Shown here one piece after another: positions 17,944-26,488 of a stretch of 64,000 bases of DNA; the stretch's first letter is position 1; every line of letters starts with the position of its first letter. The notes under the pieces are model-generated. The model had not been told where the DNA came from, did no database searches, and saw nothing but the letters and a program-made list of their open reading frames with translations. The stretch covers positions 124,001 to 188,000 of the forward strand of contig WXYP01000006.1 in the NCBI GenBank assembly GCA_009901575.1. Direction: 5' to 3'. The DNA is from Flavobacteriaceae bacterium R38 (GTDB lineage Bacteria; Bacteroidota; Bacteroidia; Flavobacteriales; Flavobacteriaceae). The position numbers and the translations under genes were made by a program.

Positions 17944-18369
17944 TTATTTAGCAAAAAGCTGATTTATATCTTTAAAAGCTTTGAATTCCAGTGCATTTCC
18001 TGCAGGATCTTTAAAAAACATAGTGGCTTGTTCTCCAACCTGTCCCTCAAAACGGATATAAGGAGCTATGATAAATTCAATTCCTTTTGAGATAAGCTCT
18101 TTAGAGAAACTTTGAAAAGTTTCCCAGGGTAAAACTACCCCATAATGAGGTACCGGTACATGTTTACCGTCTACAGCATTGTGATGTAATTCATCGGCAG
18201 CTGTTTTTTCTTTGTAGTGTATAACTAATTGGTGACCAAACAAATTAAAGTCAACCCATTCATCACTACTTCTCCCTTCTTCACATTCCAATACATCTCT
18301 GTAAAAAGTTCTGCATTCGTCAAGATTGTGAACAGGAATAGCGATATGAAATGGAGTAATAGTGCTCAT
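17944..18369 (-). CDS. VOC-family (glyoxalase-like) protein
   Basis: The 141-residue protein begins [20 protein letters not shown], carries [12 protein letters not shown] in the middle and ends with [18 protein letters not shown]. These include the His and Glu positions usual for metal-binding VOC enzymes (His8 and the C-terminal Glu). Relatives are annotated as extradiol dioxygenase-like or glyoxalase-like; the substrate is not readable. It is monocistronic, convergent with folD and divergent from the lipoprotein gene at 18510. Confidence 0.85.
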   Translation of the reverse strand: MSTITPFHIAIPVHNLDECRTFYRDVLECEEGRSSDEWVDFNLFGHQLVIHYKEKTAADELHHNAVDGKHVPVPHYGVVLPWETFQSFSKELISKGIEFIIAPYIRFEGQVGEQATMFFKDPAGNALEFKAFKDINQLFAK

Positions 18370-18509
18370 GGTAAATGTTATTTTTTAAAACGTAAAAATA
18401 ATAAAATCTCTCTAACAAAAAGAGATGGATTTATTATAAAAGTCAAAGATCAGAATCGTAAGGATTGGATTGGTAAAAGGACTATCTTTTTGATATATAG
18501 TTTTTTAAC

Positions 18510-19397
18510 ATGAAAGTAAAATGGATAAGAAATAGTGTTTTAGTTTCTGTAGTCTTTTTGATGATTTCCTGTAAGCTGGCAGACTTGAGAACTCCTGAGG
18601 TAAAACAACTTGATGATAATTATAGATCAAACGAGCAAAAAGGGAGGGAGTTATTAAACAGGGCAATACAACATCAAGGGTTTGATAAACTGGTTGAAGC
18701 TGAAACATATGAAATCATTTTAAAAGATAGATGGAAGGGAGTTGCCGGAAAAATAGGTAACGTTTGGCCTGTAAATAATAAAAAGATAGCGTTGCGATTT
18801 ACTCCCAATACTTTTGACGGGCAATTGGAAATCCTGGAAGGAAGAAAAAAAGGAACGGTTTGGGGAATGCAGTCCTGGCAAGTATATAAATTGAGACCAG
18901 GAAAAGAAGTTGTTCTAAAAAAGAAAAAACGTATTGCATTCGGGTTAGCTGCTTTTCATTATCTTTTTGAAGGCCCAACCAGGTTAAGTAAAGCTCCTGT
19001 GATAAGATATGCAGGAGAAGGATCGTATAATAATAAAAAATACGATAAAGTATTTGTATCATGGGGTGTTAAACCCGACAAAAAATACGATCAATATGTA
19101 GTGTGGATAGAAAAGGAAAAAGGGGTAATCGAATTGGTTAGTTATACTGTTAGAGATAATTTTTTACCTTCTCCTAAAAATATCTACGCTACCCTTATCT
19201 TGAGTGATTATCGAAATATTGACGGGGTACTTTTTCCGTTTCAACAAACAGCGCAACTTAACGACCCTAAGAAAAATTTAAATCATTATATCCATAAAAT
19301 GCAAATAGAAAAATTTGTAATGAATACGTTTTCTAAAGATAAATTATATCCTATTAAACAATTAAAAACAATAGGGGATAAAAAGCCGAATAAATAG
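18510..19397 (+). CDS. putative lipoprotein of unknown function
   Basis: I do not recognise this 295-residue protein. It has a lipoprotein-like signal (VVFLMISC-KLAD, Cys about 21). The body is made of antiparallel strands with motifs WQVYKLRPGKEVV, RYAGEGSYNNKKYDKVFVSW and YVVWIEKEKGVIELVSYTVR, which recall LolA/LolB-like or outer-membrane-lipoprotein-sorting folds. That resemblance is a guess. It ends 3 bp before the stop of the convergent SnoaL-like gene. Confidence 0.65.
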   Translation: MKVKWIRNSVLVSVVFLMISCKLADLRTPEVKQLDDNYRSNEQKGRELLNRAIQHQGFDKLVEAETYEIILKDRWKGVAGKIGNVWPVNNKKIALRFTPNTFDGQLEILEGRKKGTVWGMQSWQVYKLRPGKEVVLKKKKRIAFGLAAFHYLFEGPTRLSKAPVIRYAGEGSYNNKKYDKVFVSWGVKPDKKYDQYVVWIEKEKGVIELVSYTVRDNFLPSPKNIYATLILSDYRNIDGVLFPFQQTAQLNDPKKNLNHYIHKMQIEKFVMNTFSKDKLYPIKQLKTIGDKKPNK

Positions 19398-19399
19398 TG

Positions 19400-19906
19400 T
19401 TAATTAAATTTTAGAGGAGGTTGTTTAGAGAAATCCTTTGCTGTAATTTCTTCTCCATTAATAATCGTAGTATCCCAATCCTGCGTGATTTTCCACTTCC
19501 CTTGTATTTTCTTTAAGACAATATGGAATTGACCGTATACAATGCTCTCTTCAGACTTATTTAAAAACTTAATTCTATAAAAACCAACTTCATAAGAGGT
19601 GTCATTATTAGTATGCCTGCTGTCAAACCAAAAATCTAAGAGTATTCGGTTACCATTAGCTTTATTGATATTAAATCGTTCCAGATTTTGTTCTTTGAAC
19701 TTGTTTTTTGTGTCGATTCCCTGAGGGGTAACTCTTAAAACCTCATCAGCATATAATGCATTTAAATCTTCTGCATTAAGAGTTTCAAAAGCTTTTTTGA
19801 AAGACCTCCATACTTCTTGGTTAATCTGTTGCTGAACATTAAGCGATTCTTGTGCTTTTACACCGACAAAGGATAATATTAAAATGATTAATGTGATCTT
19901 TTTCAT
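19400..19906 (-). CDS. secreted SnoaL/NTF2-like domain protein
   Basis: The 168-residue protein has a signal peptide (ending GVKAQ) and one NTF2-like cone domain. Its characteristic parts are VWRSFKKAFETLNAEDLNALYADEVLRVTPQG near the start and FHIVLKKIQGKWKITQDWDT at the end. Exported members of this DUF4440/SnoaL group bind small molecules or act as unknown enzymes. It is followed on the same strand by trmL, whose start lies upstream at 20387, so the order of transcription is hydrolase, trmL, then this gene. Confidence 0.75.
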   Translation of the reverse strand: MKKITLIILILSFVGVKAQESLNVQQQINQEVWRSFKKAFETLNAEDLNALYADEVLRVTPQGIDTKNKFKEQNLERFNINKANGNRILLDFWFDSRHTNNDTSYEVGFYRIKFLNKSEESIVYGQFHIVLKKIQGKWKITQDWDTTIINGEEITAKDFSKQPPLKFN

Positions 19907-19934
19907 AGTTTTTTATTTTTAATATTTAAGATAT

Positions 19935-20387
19935 TTACCTGTTACTTTTAAGTCCCTCATATACTACAATACTCACGGCATTAGCTAGGTTTAGGCTTCT
20001 GATATGAGAACTGTAAATAGGAATTTTATACAATCGGTCCTGGTTAGCTTCTACAATATTTGACGGTAATCCGACAGATTCTTTTCCAAAAATAAGAAAC
20101 ATATCATCTGTATAATCAATAGACCAATGATCCTTTTCTCCATGGCTTGAAAAAAAAGCCATTTTTTTATCCTTATGTACAGACAAGAACTCTTCTATAC
20201 TGTCGTAAATATTTAAATTAACATACTTCCAGTAATCAAGTCCGGCTCGTTTTACCCTCTTATCGTTCAATTCAAAACCAAAAGGTTTTACTAAATGTAA
20301 ATTCGAACCCGAAGCCAGACTCAGTCGGCCAATATTTCCGGTATTTGTTGGAATTTCAGGTTCTATAAGAACAATATTGTATCCCAT
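19935..20387 (-). CDS. trmL: tRNA (cytidine/uridine-34 2'-O)-methyltransferase, SPOUT family
   Basis: The 150-residue protein matches TrmL. It has NTGNIGRLSLASGSNLHLVK, then a basic RVKRAGLDYW, the AdoMet knot loop LIFGKESVGLP, and IRSLNLANAVSIVVYE. The enzyme methylates the ribose of the wobble base 34 in tRNA-Leu isoacceptors using S-adenosylmethionine. Length is normal for the minimalist SPOUT fold. It starts 5 bp after the stop of the alpha/beta hydrolase gene, suggesting one transcript. Confidence 0.93.
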   Translation of the reverse strand: MGYNIVLIEPEIPTNTGNIGRLSLASGSNLHLVKPFGFELNDKRVKRAGLDYWKYVNLNIYDSIEEFLSVHKDKKMAFFSSHGEKDHWSIDYTDDMFLIFGKESVGLPSNIVEANQDRLYKIPIYSSHIRSLNLANAVSIVVYEGLKSNR

Positions 20388-20392
20388 GATAG

Positions 20393-21232
20393 TTATTTGT
20401 CGAGAAAATCTAAAATATAATTGTATACGTTTTTGTCTTGTAAAGAATGATCAAAGCCATTGGTTTTGATCATAGCAGATGCTTTCCAGTTTTTATGAAT
20501 GGTTTCCGATTCTATCATAGGGGTAATATTATCGGTTTCGTCATGAATAATCAATCCGGGTTGTTTTAATGTTTTTGAGAACTCAGCTACAGAGAATTCG
20601 TCAAAATTGAAGCCAAAGCGGTTTTTATAGTGTCTTTCAAGGTTCTTTAAAATTTTTGTATCCAGATTCAGAATCTTTTGATAATCTTTCATGATCCTGG
20701 ATAATTCTGAAGGAGGTGCTAAAACAACTATTTTTTTAACTAACGGATTTGAATATTTGTATTGATGATAGATCGCTGTCATACCACCAAGAGAATGCCC
20801 GATAATGATTTCCGGAGAAAACTTTTCAAAAGTTTTTTCAACACATTCTGTGTACAGTGGAACATTAAAAGATGTCCCGGAAGAATTACCGTGAGCCGGG
20901 GCATCTATTGCAATGATATTAAAATCTTTTTTTTGGAGTTCCTTGATGAGTTTTCGCCACCTGAAACTATTGCTTTCCCATCCGTGAGCAAGTAAAATAG
21001 TTTTGCCATTTCCATGCCATTGATAGGTCTGGATTGTATAATTTTCGTAGGTAAAAGAAGTCGCTTTTGCCTTTTCTAAAAACTCATATTGATGTTCCTG
21101 AACATTACCTTTTCTTGGGGTTGAAAAGATATGTGCAGCTTTCAACATAGCTTTTTTAGGAGCTATAATGGAGAGCGTATTGATATATTTTCCAATAATA
21201 ATCGGGAGATAGCGACTGATTACTTTTTTCAT
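20393..21232 (-). CDS. alpha/beta hydrolase
   Basis: The 279-residue protein has an alpha/beta-hydrolase core. An oxyanion-hole strand TILLAHGWESNSFRW is followed by the nucleophile elbow GHSLGG (Ser near residue 145), the acid in IIHDETDNITP and the base His in NGFDHSLQ. The N-terminal 70 residues include a basic hydrophobic stretch. The substrate is unknown; it may be an esterase or lipase-like enzyme. Its ATG overlaps the TAA of the upstream cupin gene by one base (TAATG), a sign of translational coupling. Confidence 0.88.
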   Translation of the reverse strand: MKKVISRYLPIIIGKYINTLSIIAPKKAMLKAAHIFSTPRKGNVQEHQYEFLEKAKATSFTYENYTIQTYQWHGNGKTILLAHGWESNSFRWRKLIKELQKKDFNIIAIDAPAHGNSSGTSFNVPLYTECVEKTFEKFSPEIIIGHSLGGMTAIYHQYKYSNPLVKKIVVLAPPSELSRIMKDYQKILNLDTKILKNLERHYKNRFGFNFDEFSVAEFSKTLKQPGLIIHDETDNITPMIESETIHKNWKASAMIKTNGFDHSLQDKNVYNYILDFLDK

Positions 21233-21597
21233 TAACCTTCTCTATTTACATGATCTATAGAAAATGCGGGTAAACAAATGGCAATATATTCGCATTCAGA
21301 TTCAAAAGGATTAGAATACTGGACGCGGGTGTTCTTTTCAATCTTTATAGATTGCCCGGCTTCCAGAATGATAACCTCATCATCAATAATAAATTGTTTT
21401 TTACCTTTTATAATGATAGTAAACTCATCAAATTCAGGAGTCTGAAAAGGCTCGCTCCATTTAGGAGGAGCAATCATATGTGCTATGCTTATTTGTGAAT
21501 TTCCATCGGAAGCCCTGCCAAAATGTTCTTCTATAAGTTTTCCGTCTGTTGTAGGAACGACAAAAGGAGATTTTTGAATATGATATTTCTTTTTCAT
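21232..21597 (-). CDS. cupin-fold protein
   Basis: The 121-residue single-domain protein contains a cupin barrel. The middle motif is EFDEFTIIIKGKKQFIIDDE, then EVIILEAGQSIKIEKNTRVQYSNP. The usual metal ligands are only partly kept, so it may bind a ligand rather than catalyse. It is translationally coupled to the alpha/beta hydrolase and probably part of a unit that starts at the lipoprotein gene or at its own start. Confidence 0.8.
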   Translation of the reverse strand: MKKKYHIQKSPFVVPTTDGKLIEEHFGRASDGNSQISIAHMIAPPKWSEPFQTPEFDEFTIIIKGKKQFIIDDEVIILEAGQSIKIEKNTRVQYSNPFESECEYIAICLPAFSIDHVNREG

Positions 21598-21613
21598 TGT
21601 TTAAATTAATAAA

Positions 21614-22162
21614 CTAATCCCAGCCAATCATAAAATATTTGATTTTTGCATCATCTGGAATATTAACAGCTTCTATTTTGTTATTGTTGAAACGTAAATC
21701 AGGTGGAAGTTCTCCTTTATCTATAGTGACGTAAACATCTATTTCATTTATAAAGACTACAACATTCCCTAAAACCCGTTCAATTTTTGATATTTTGTAT
21801 TGACTGCTTATATCTTTAAACGTACTTGCGAGCGAGATGCCTTTAGCAGTTTTAAAACGATTGTCAAAAACCTGAATATTTTCAACCAGTGGAATACTGT
21901 CTGTTGACGAATCAATTGTTAAAAGATGTTCCCCACCTTTTTCATAAACTGCATATTGATCAGTTCTGCTGTATCTGAAATTTGAATTTCCTTTAATAAT
22001 TACCAAAGAATCTTCTTTGTAGATAGAATCCAGTTGTTCTATTGCAGTATCCCTGCTTAGCTTTCCTACTTGCCCTTTAGAGATGGCAAACGGATCTTGC
22101 TTTTTTGCACAGCTAGTTAAAATAATTGTTGTTAAAACAGAGATTAAAAAATATTTTTTCAT
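21614..22162 (-). CDS. putative lipoprotein of unknown function
   Basis: The 182-residue protein has a clear lipobox (IILTSC-AKKQ). The mature part contains ISKGQVGKLSRDTAIEQLDS and later AKGISLASTFKDISSQYKIS, followed by strands around VVVFINEIDVYVTIDKGELP. I do not know a family for it. The gene lies between the HerA-like ATPase and the cupin gene, all on the same strand with short gaps (25 and 16 bp), so they may be co-transcribed. Confidence 0.65.
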   Translation of the reverse strand: MKKYFLISVLTTIILTSCAKKQDPFAISKGQVGKLSRDTAIEQLDSIYKEDSLVIIKGNSNFRYSRTDQYAVYEKGGEHLLTIDSSTDSIPLVENIQVFDNRFKTAKGISLASTFKDISSQYKISKIERVLGNVVVFINEIDVYVTIDKGELPPDLRFNNNKIEAVNIPDDAKIKYFMIGWD

Positions 22163-22187
22163 ATTGGGTTTAAATAAAATAATAGGT

Positions 22188-23732
22188 TTATTTTCTCATT
22201 GCCTTGGTTAGAATTCCTAAAACGCCTCTTATAAAAGTAGCACTGGTAAGTACCTTTACAATTGGGTTTTGCCTGGTGCTTCTGCTTCTTGAACTACGTC
22301 TTCCGGTAGTGCTTTTAGATTGTTTTTCTAGCTTTTCTTTTTCTAACCTGGCTTTTTCTTTTAGTTCTTCGGTTTCTGCTTTTTTGATTTTCTCATTGAG
22401 CATCTCATAAGCGCTTTCCCGGTCAATGGTCTCATTGTATTTTTTGTGTAATTTGGAACTGCTGATAACCTCTTTTAATTCGTCTTCGCTTAAAATATCC
22501 ATCCTGCTCATCGGAGCTCTTAACATAGTAGCTGCAAGCGGAGTAGGACGGCCTTTTTCATCTAAAGCAGAAATTAAAGCTTCTCCTATTCCCAAAGAAG
22601 TTAAAACCTCTGTGGTATCATAGTAATCGGAAAGCGGATAATTTTCTGCAGTTAATTTAATTGCCTTTCTGTCTTTAGCTGTAAATGCCCGTAACGCATG
22701 TTGAACTTTTAACCCTAATTGCGATAATACAGCATCAGGAACATCTGTAGGGTTTTGAGTTACAAAATATAAACCGATTCCTTTAGAACGAATTAATTTG
22801 ACAATGCTTTCTATTTGATTTAATAAAGCTTTGGAAGCTTCTTTAAAAATTAAATGTGCCTCATCTATAAACAAAATAAGCTCAGGCCGATCACTATCTC
22901 CTTGTTCTGGAAAAGTTGAATATATTTCGGCGAGTAAACTCAACATAAATGTAGAGAATAACTTAGGCTTGTCTTGTATGTCTGTTAGACGAATAATATT
23001 GATGTACCCCCTTCCATTTTCATCTATACGAACAAGATCGTCTACTTCAAATGATTTTTCTCCAAAGAAAAGATCGGCACCTTGCTGCTCAAGTTCAATG
23101 ATTTTTCTTAAGATAGCCCCGGTAGATGAAGTTGAGATTCTTCCATAAGATTCTTCAAACTCTTTTTTACCTTCATTGGTAGCATATTGCAAAACCTTTT
23201 TAAAATCCTTTAAATCCAGTAAAGGCATTTTATTATCGTCACAATATTTAAATACTACAGCAACAACGCCTTCCTGTGTTTCACTTAAATCTAATATTCT
23301 TGATAATAATACAGGTCCGAATTCAGAAACTGTAGCTCTCATTCTCACACCATCTTGTTCTGAGATAGTTAAAACATCTACAGGAAAGTTTTTAGCTTCA
23401 AAAGGGAGTCCGATTTTTGTATGACGCTCATCAATTTTTGGATGTCCCGGACTCGCTTTTGCTAGTCCGCTCAAGTCTCCTTTTAAATCCATTAATAAAA
23501 CAGGAATACCTTTATCAGACAGATTTTCAGCTATAACCTGGAGTGTTTTAGTTTTCCCGGTTCCGGTAGCTCCGGCTATAAGGCCGTGCCTGTTAAGTGT
23601 TTTTAAAGGCACTTTTATAAAGGCATTAGTGATAGTTTCATCATCTAAAATAGCAGCACCCATGGTGATAAAATCACCTTTCATGGTATAACCTTCATTA
23701 ATGTGGTTAAAAAAAGCTTCTTTTTGATTCAT
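22188..23732 (-). CDS. HerA-like / DUF853 P-loop ATPase
   Basis: The 514-residue protein belongs to the HerA-FtsK type of ATPase annotated as DUF853. The Walker A is GATGTGKTKT (near residue 55), the Walker B is LILFIDEAHLIF, and a sensor region reads GLYFVTQNPTDVPDAVLSQLG. A basic, Ser/Arg-rich tail (STTGRRSSRSRSTRQNP) ends it. Relatives are thought to translocate DNA or act with nucleases, but the cellular role of DUF853 is not established. No NurA-type nuclease is adjacent. Confidence 0.9.
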   Translation of the reverse strand: MNQKEAFFNHINEGYTMKGDFITMGAAILDDETITNAFIKVPLKTLNRHGLIAGATGTGKTKTLQVIAENLSDKGIPVLLMDLKGDLSGLAKASPGHPKIDERHTKIGLPFEAKNFPVDVLTISEQDGVRMRATVSEFGPVLLSRILDLSETQEGVVAVVFKYCDDNKMPLLDLKDFKKVLQYATNEGKKEFEESYGRISTSSTGAILRKIIELEQQGADLFFGEKSFEVDDLVRIDENGRGYINIIRLTDIQDKPKLFSTFMLSLLAEIYSTFPEQGDSDRPELILFIDEAHLIFKEASKALLNQIESIVKLIRSKGIGLYFVTQNPTDVPDAVLSQLGLKVQHALRAFTAKDRKAIKLTAENYPLSDYYDTTEVLTSLGIGEALISALDEKGRPTPLAATMLRAPMSRMDILSEDELKEVISSSKLHKKYNETIDRESAYEMLNEKIKKAETEELKEKARLEKEKLEKQSKSTTGRRSSRSRSTRQNPIVKVLTSATFIRGVLGILTKAMRK

Positions 23733-23789
23733 CTGTATTAAATTTGGATAAAAATAAGTTAATTTTAATCAACCATAAAAAAGCTGTAT

Positions 23790-24230
23790 ATGAAATTTAT
23801 AGTTACATTTTTAATAGCATTTACAATTTTATCGTGTAATACTTCAAATAAAGAAATTACATTTCACCCATCTCATTTAGAACAAAAGAAAAATGCTCCT
23901 TTTAGTGATGCTGTAGAAGCAAACGGATTTTTAATACTGGCTGGGCAAATAGGTTTTGATTACACTAAAAATGAATTGGCAGAAGGCGGAATACAGGCTG
24001 AAACGAAACAAGCTATAGAAAATATAAAGGCAGTTTTAGCTCATCATGGTCAATCTTTGGATGATGTAGTAAAATGCACAGTCATTTTGAGTGATATCAA
24101 CAATTTTTCTGCTTTTAATGAGATATACACGCAATACTTTACCAAAAAACCGGCCAGGACAACTTTTGCAGCTGCAGGTTTGGCAAGAAACTCTAAAATA
24201 GAAATTGAGGTAATGGCAGTAAGAAAATAG
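23790..24230 (+). CDS. RidA/YjgF-family protein with lipoprotein signal
   Basis: The 146-residue protein is a complete RidA/YER057c/UK114 domain. It has PFSDAVEANGFLILAGQIG, VVKCTVILSDINNFSAFNEI and KPARTTFAAAGLARNSKIEIE, with the Arg that binds the carboxylate of imine/enamine substrates. Cytosolic RidA hydrolyses 2-aminoacrylate. Here, however, the domain follows a lipobox (FTILSC-NTSNKE, Cys about 16), so it should sit in the periplasm or on the outer membrane. The gene is divergent from the HerA-like ATPase and followed by a very strong hairpin. Confidence 0.9.
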   Translation: MKFIVTFLIAFTILSCNTSNKEITFHPSHLEQKKNAPFSDAVEANGFLILAGQIGFDYTKNELAEGGIQAETKQAIENIKAVLAHHGQSLDDVVKCTVILSDINNFSAFNEIYTQYFTKKPARTTFAAAGLARNSKIEIEVMAVRK

Positions 24231-24270
24231 TATTTTTGAAACACAATTTCTGAGGTTTTACCATAAACTA

Positions 24271-24310
24271 AAAACAAGGGCTTTATTTCTAGAAATAAAG
24301 CCCTTGTTTT
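24271..24310 (+). terminator. terminator of the ridA-like gene (perfect 40-bp palindrome)
   Basis: The two 20-base halves are exact reverse complements, with AAAACAAGGGCTTTATTTCT on the left. The stem is flanked by A and T runs on both sides, so it can end transcription in either direction. It lies 40 bp after the stop codon at 24230. Confidence 0.85.
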
Positions 24311-24327
24311 TTAAGAATTCTTAAAAA

Positions 24328-24437
24328 AAAGAAAACCTTCCCGTAAAGAGAAGGCTTTCAATAAAATATATATGGGGGGCCATAATATTTTATCTTATTT
24401 AACGTCTATTAAATTCTTGATCACAAAAAACATAAAC
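24328..24437 (-). ncRNA. candidate small RNA of unknown class
   Basis: On the minus strand, TATGTTTG (24444-24451) fits a -7 box and would start a transcript near 24437. A stem CCTTC / GAAGG (24336-24340 with 24350-24354) followed by TTTTC and eight T ends it near 24322-24335. The roughly 110-nt product has no reading frame and contains a GGCCCCCC run (plus strand ggggggcc at 24374-24381). The -33 match (TTTG, 23 bp spacing) is imperfect. No gene on this strand lies immediately upstream, so the terminator needs an explanation. The rest of the 24231-24627 gap shows nothing else. Confidence 0.3.
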
Positions 24438-24615
24438 GATTCTCAAACATACAAATTTTTGCATTAAAAATCGACAAAATGCATTTTTTTTAAGATTAAT
24501 AAAATAAAATTAGCTGTTTTTTGATGTTTTTCTATAAAATAAAAAGAGTGCTAACTAAAATTATTTTCTCGATAGATTAAAAATAATTAATGGAAACAGA
24601 TGAAAAATATCTCAG

Positions 24616-24623
24616 TATCTTTG
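24616..24623 (+). promoter_or_regulatory. -7 box touching the queE start
   Basis: TATCTTTG ends only 4 bp before the first ATG (24628) of queE. A start site about 7 bp downstream would make a leaderless message or favour the internal in-frame ATG at 24667. Confidence 0.5.
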
Positions 24624-24627
24624 CCGA

Positions 24628-25260
24628 ATGGTTAAAGATGAGTTATTGTCATTAGTTGATAAAGGTGAAATGCTTCCGCTTATGGAAGAGTTTTATACTA
24701 TTCAAGGGGAAGGGTTTCACAAAGGAACTGCAGCTTATTTTGTTAGAATAGGGGGCTGTGACGTGGGATGTCATTGGTGTGATGTTAAGGAAAGCTGGAA
24801 TGCTAATCTCCATCCTCCTACAGCTGTAGCATCTATTGTAGAAAACGCTGCAAAATATTCTAATACTATAGTAGTTACGGGCGGAGAACCACTTACCTGG
24901 AATATGAATCCTTTGACTAATGGTTTAAAAAATAAAGGATTAGATATTCATATAGAAACTTCAGGGGCTTATCCTTTAACCGGAGAATGGGATTGGATTT
25001 GTCTTTCTCCTAAAAAAATGAAACTCCCTTTAGCTGAGGTTTATGAGAAAGCAAACGAATTAAAAATGATCATTTACAATCAGAATGATTTTAAGTTTGC
25101 AGAAGAACAGGCATCTAAAGTAAGTGATTCATGTATTCTATACCTCCAACCCGAATGGAGCAAAAGAGAAAAAATGATTCCTGAAATAGTAGATTATGTA
25201 ATGAAAAACCCTAAGTGGAAAGTATCTCTCCAAACACATAAGTACCTTAATATTCCTTAA
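24628..25260 (+). CDS. queE: 7-carboxy-7-deazaguanine synthase
   Basis: The 210-residue radical-SAM enzyme forms the deazaguanine ring of queuosine precursor CDG from carboxytetrahydropterin. The motif EFYTIQGEGFHKGTAAYFVR is followed by GCDVGCHWCDVK, the CX3CX2C iron-sulfur site. VTGGEPLTWN (the GGE motif) and WICLSPKKMKLP come next. The C-terminus SLQTHKYLNIP is typical of the family. The annotated start adds 13 residues before MLPLMEEF. Since the -7 box sits at 24616-24623, ATG 24667 is an alternative start. Confidence 0.95.
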   Translation: MVKDELLSLVDKGEMLPLMEEFYTIQGEGFHKGTAAYFVRIGGCDVGCHWCDVKESWNANLHPPTAVASIVENAAKYSNTIVVTGGEPLTWNMNPLTNGLKNKGLDIHIETSGAYPLTGEWDWICLSPKKMKLPLAEVYEKANELKMIIYNQNDFKFAEEQASKVSDSCILYLQPEWSKREKMIPEIVDYVMKNPKWKVSLQTHKYLNIP

Positions 25261-25508
25261 CTGAGTTATTTTATTTGTTGAATTGTTAAATCGTAAAGTC
25301 GTTAAATTGACAAGTTGGTTTGTTTAAACCTGATGATATATTTCTTTGTATAAGAATTCAGATAATTTAGTTTTCTAAAATCTAAAATCTACAGTCTATT
25401 TTGTTGAATCGTATAATTGTTGAGTTGATGAAGTTGATTTGATTAAACTTTGTTGATATGTTTATTGCTTAAATAGTTTTAAGGCATGTAGATTTTACTA
25501 CTTTTTAT
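25261..25508. repeat. AT-rich intergenic region with a degenerate duplication
   Basis: Two related segments of about 70 bp can be aligned. One begins near 25277 (GTTGAATTGTTAAATCG) and the other near 25403 (GTTGAATCGTATAATTG). Each runs through a GTTGATTTG or GTTGGTTTG block to a TTAAAC...TTGATAT block. A piece of the second segment, TTTGTTGATATGTTTA, recurs near 62600 as TTTGTTGATAGGTTTA. There is no gene here. Confidence 0.4.
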
Positions 25509-25572
25509 CCTCAAATCCTCAAATCCTCAAATCCTCAAATCCTCAAATCCTCAAATCCTCAAATCCTCAAAT
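25509..25572. repeat. tandem 8-bp repeat, eight copies
   Basis: CCTCAAAT is repeated eight times without interruption, ending 2 bp before the stop codon of the metalloprotease gene on the minus strand. An 8-bp unit is not a multiple of three, so copy-number change would alter frames if the array were coding. Here it sits just outside the coding sequence. Confidence 0.95.
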
Positions 25573-25574
25573 TA

Positions 25575-26360
25575 TTACCTCCCTCCATTGGCCTGAAGAT
25601 CTGCTATACATTGGGGGTCTAATTGCGGAATAACGTTTCCAGCCATCATAGCCATACCTGCACCAAAGTCAATTTGAAATTCCATTAAACAGCTAGGGAC
25701 ATTACAGTGATTTCCATTTTCGGTATCCAAATGATCAGATTGTAGCGGAGTTCCTAAATCTACTAATCCAAATAGATGAGACATCTCATGATTTAAAACA
25801 CCAGATTCAACAGTTGTTCTTGTTAAACCAGAATTGGAATTGCTTAGTACTCTAAGTAATGTACTTTCATATATGACCATAGAGGTATTTCTATAAGCAG
25901 CTCCAACAACTACAGAATTCCCTTCAGAGTTTTCAGAATCTGCATCAGCAAAGAAAATAAATAGGGTCAATTCATCACCATCATTATATAGCGTCCTTCT
26001 TTCAGATTCTATTTCAGCAATCTCCTGGATACTAAATTCATTATCGCCATTACTGGGAATTGAAGTAAATTGTACACGTATACCATCTGGTTTGAAAGTA
26101 CGTTCTTCAATAAAGGAAACTAAGTTATTAATAGATTCGTTTGTTGGTCTGAATCCTTCAACATGAACTATATCTATGGCAATGCTGTTAAAGTTTTCAG
26201 CGGTTAAAAAATCTCTGGCAGAAGTACCTACAGGTTGTAAATTAGCTGTGATATTAGCTGGAGGTGTAACTGGTGATGGGGTTTCATCTGTAGTATCATC
26301 ACTTGAACAACTCGCTAAGATTAAAGAAAATAAACCAACAACAAAAAGAATCTTTTTCAT
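25575..26360 (-). CDS. putative lipoprotein zinc metalloprotease (metzincin-type motif)
   Basis: The 261-residue protein has a lipobox (LILASC-SSDD) and a Thr/Pro-rich linker. Its domain contains LNHEMSHLFGLVDLG, which fits HExxHxxGxxD, the zinc-binding pattern of metzincin-like peptidases. Cysteines in GNHCNVPSCLME and PQCIADL may form disulfides. It should be anchored at the cell envelope and act on an unknown protein. I start at ATG 26360 (MKKILFV), since the ATG two codons earlier adds only MH. An 8-bp tandem repeat lies against its 3' end. Confidence 0.8.
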   Translation of the reverse strand: MKKILFVVGLFSLILASCSSDDTTDETPSPVTPPANITANLQPVGTSARDFLTAENFNSIAIDIVHVEGFRPTNESINNLVSFIEERTFKPDGIRVQFTSIPSNGDNEFSIQEIAEIESERRTLYNDGDELTLFIFFADADSENSEGNSVVVGAAYRNTSMVIYESTLLRVLSNSNSGLTRTTVESGVLNHEMSHLFGLVDLGTPLQSDHLDTENGNHCNVPSCLMEFQIDFGAGMAMMAGNVIPQLDPQCIADLQANGGR

Positions 26361-26488
26361 ATGCAATATTTAAAAATGTAAACTGTCATTTTTTAGACGG
26401 TGTTTTACTGATTATATAACAAGAGAAAAACGAAAAACCCTAGGCAGGAAGTATAAATTGGGAATAATTTAAGAGAATTGAAAGTAAA

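Noticed and set aside
25509-25572. Possible CRISPR-like array
   Set aside because: The unit is 8 bp with no spacers and no cas genes are near.
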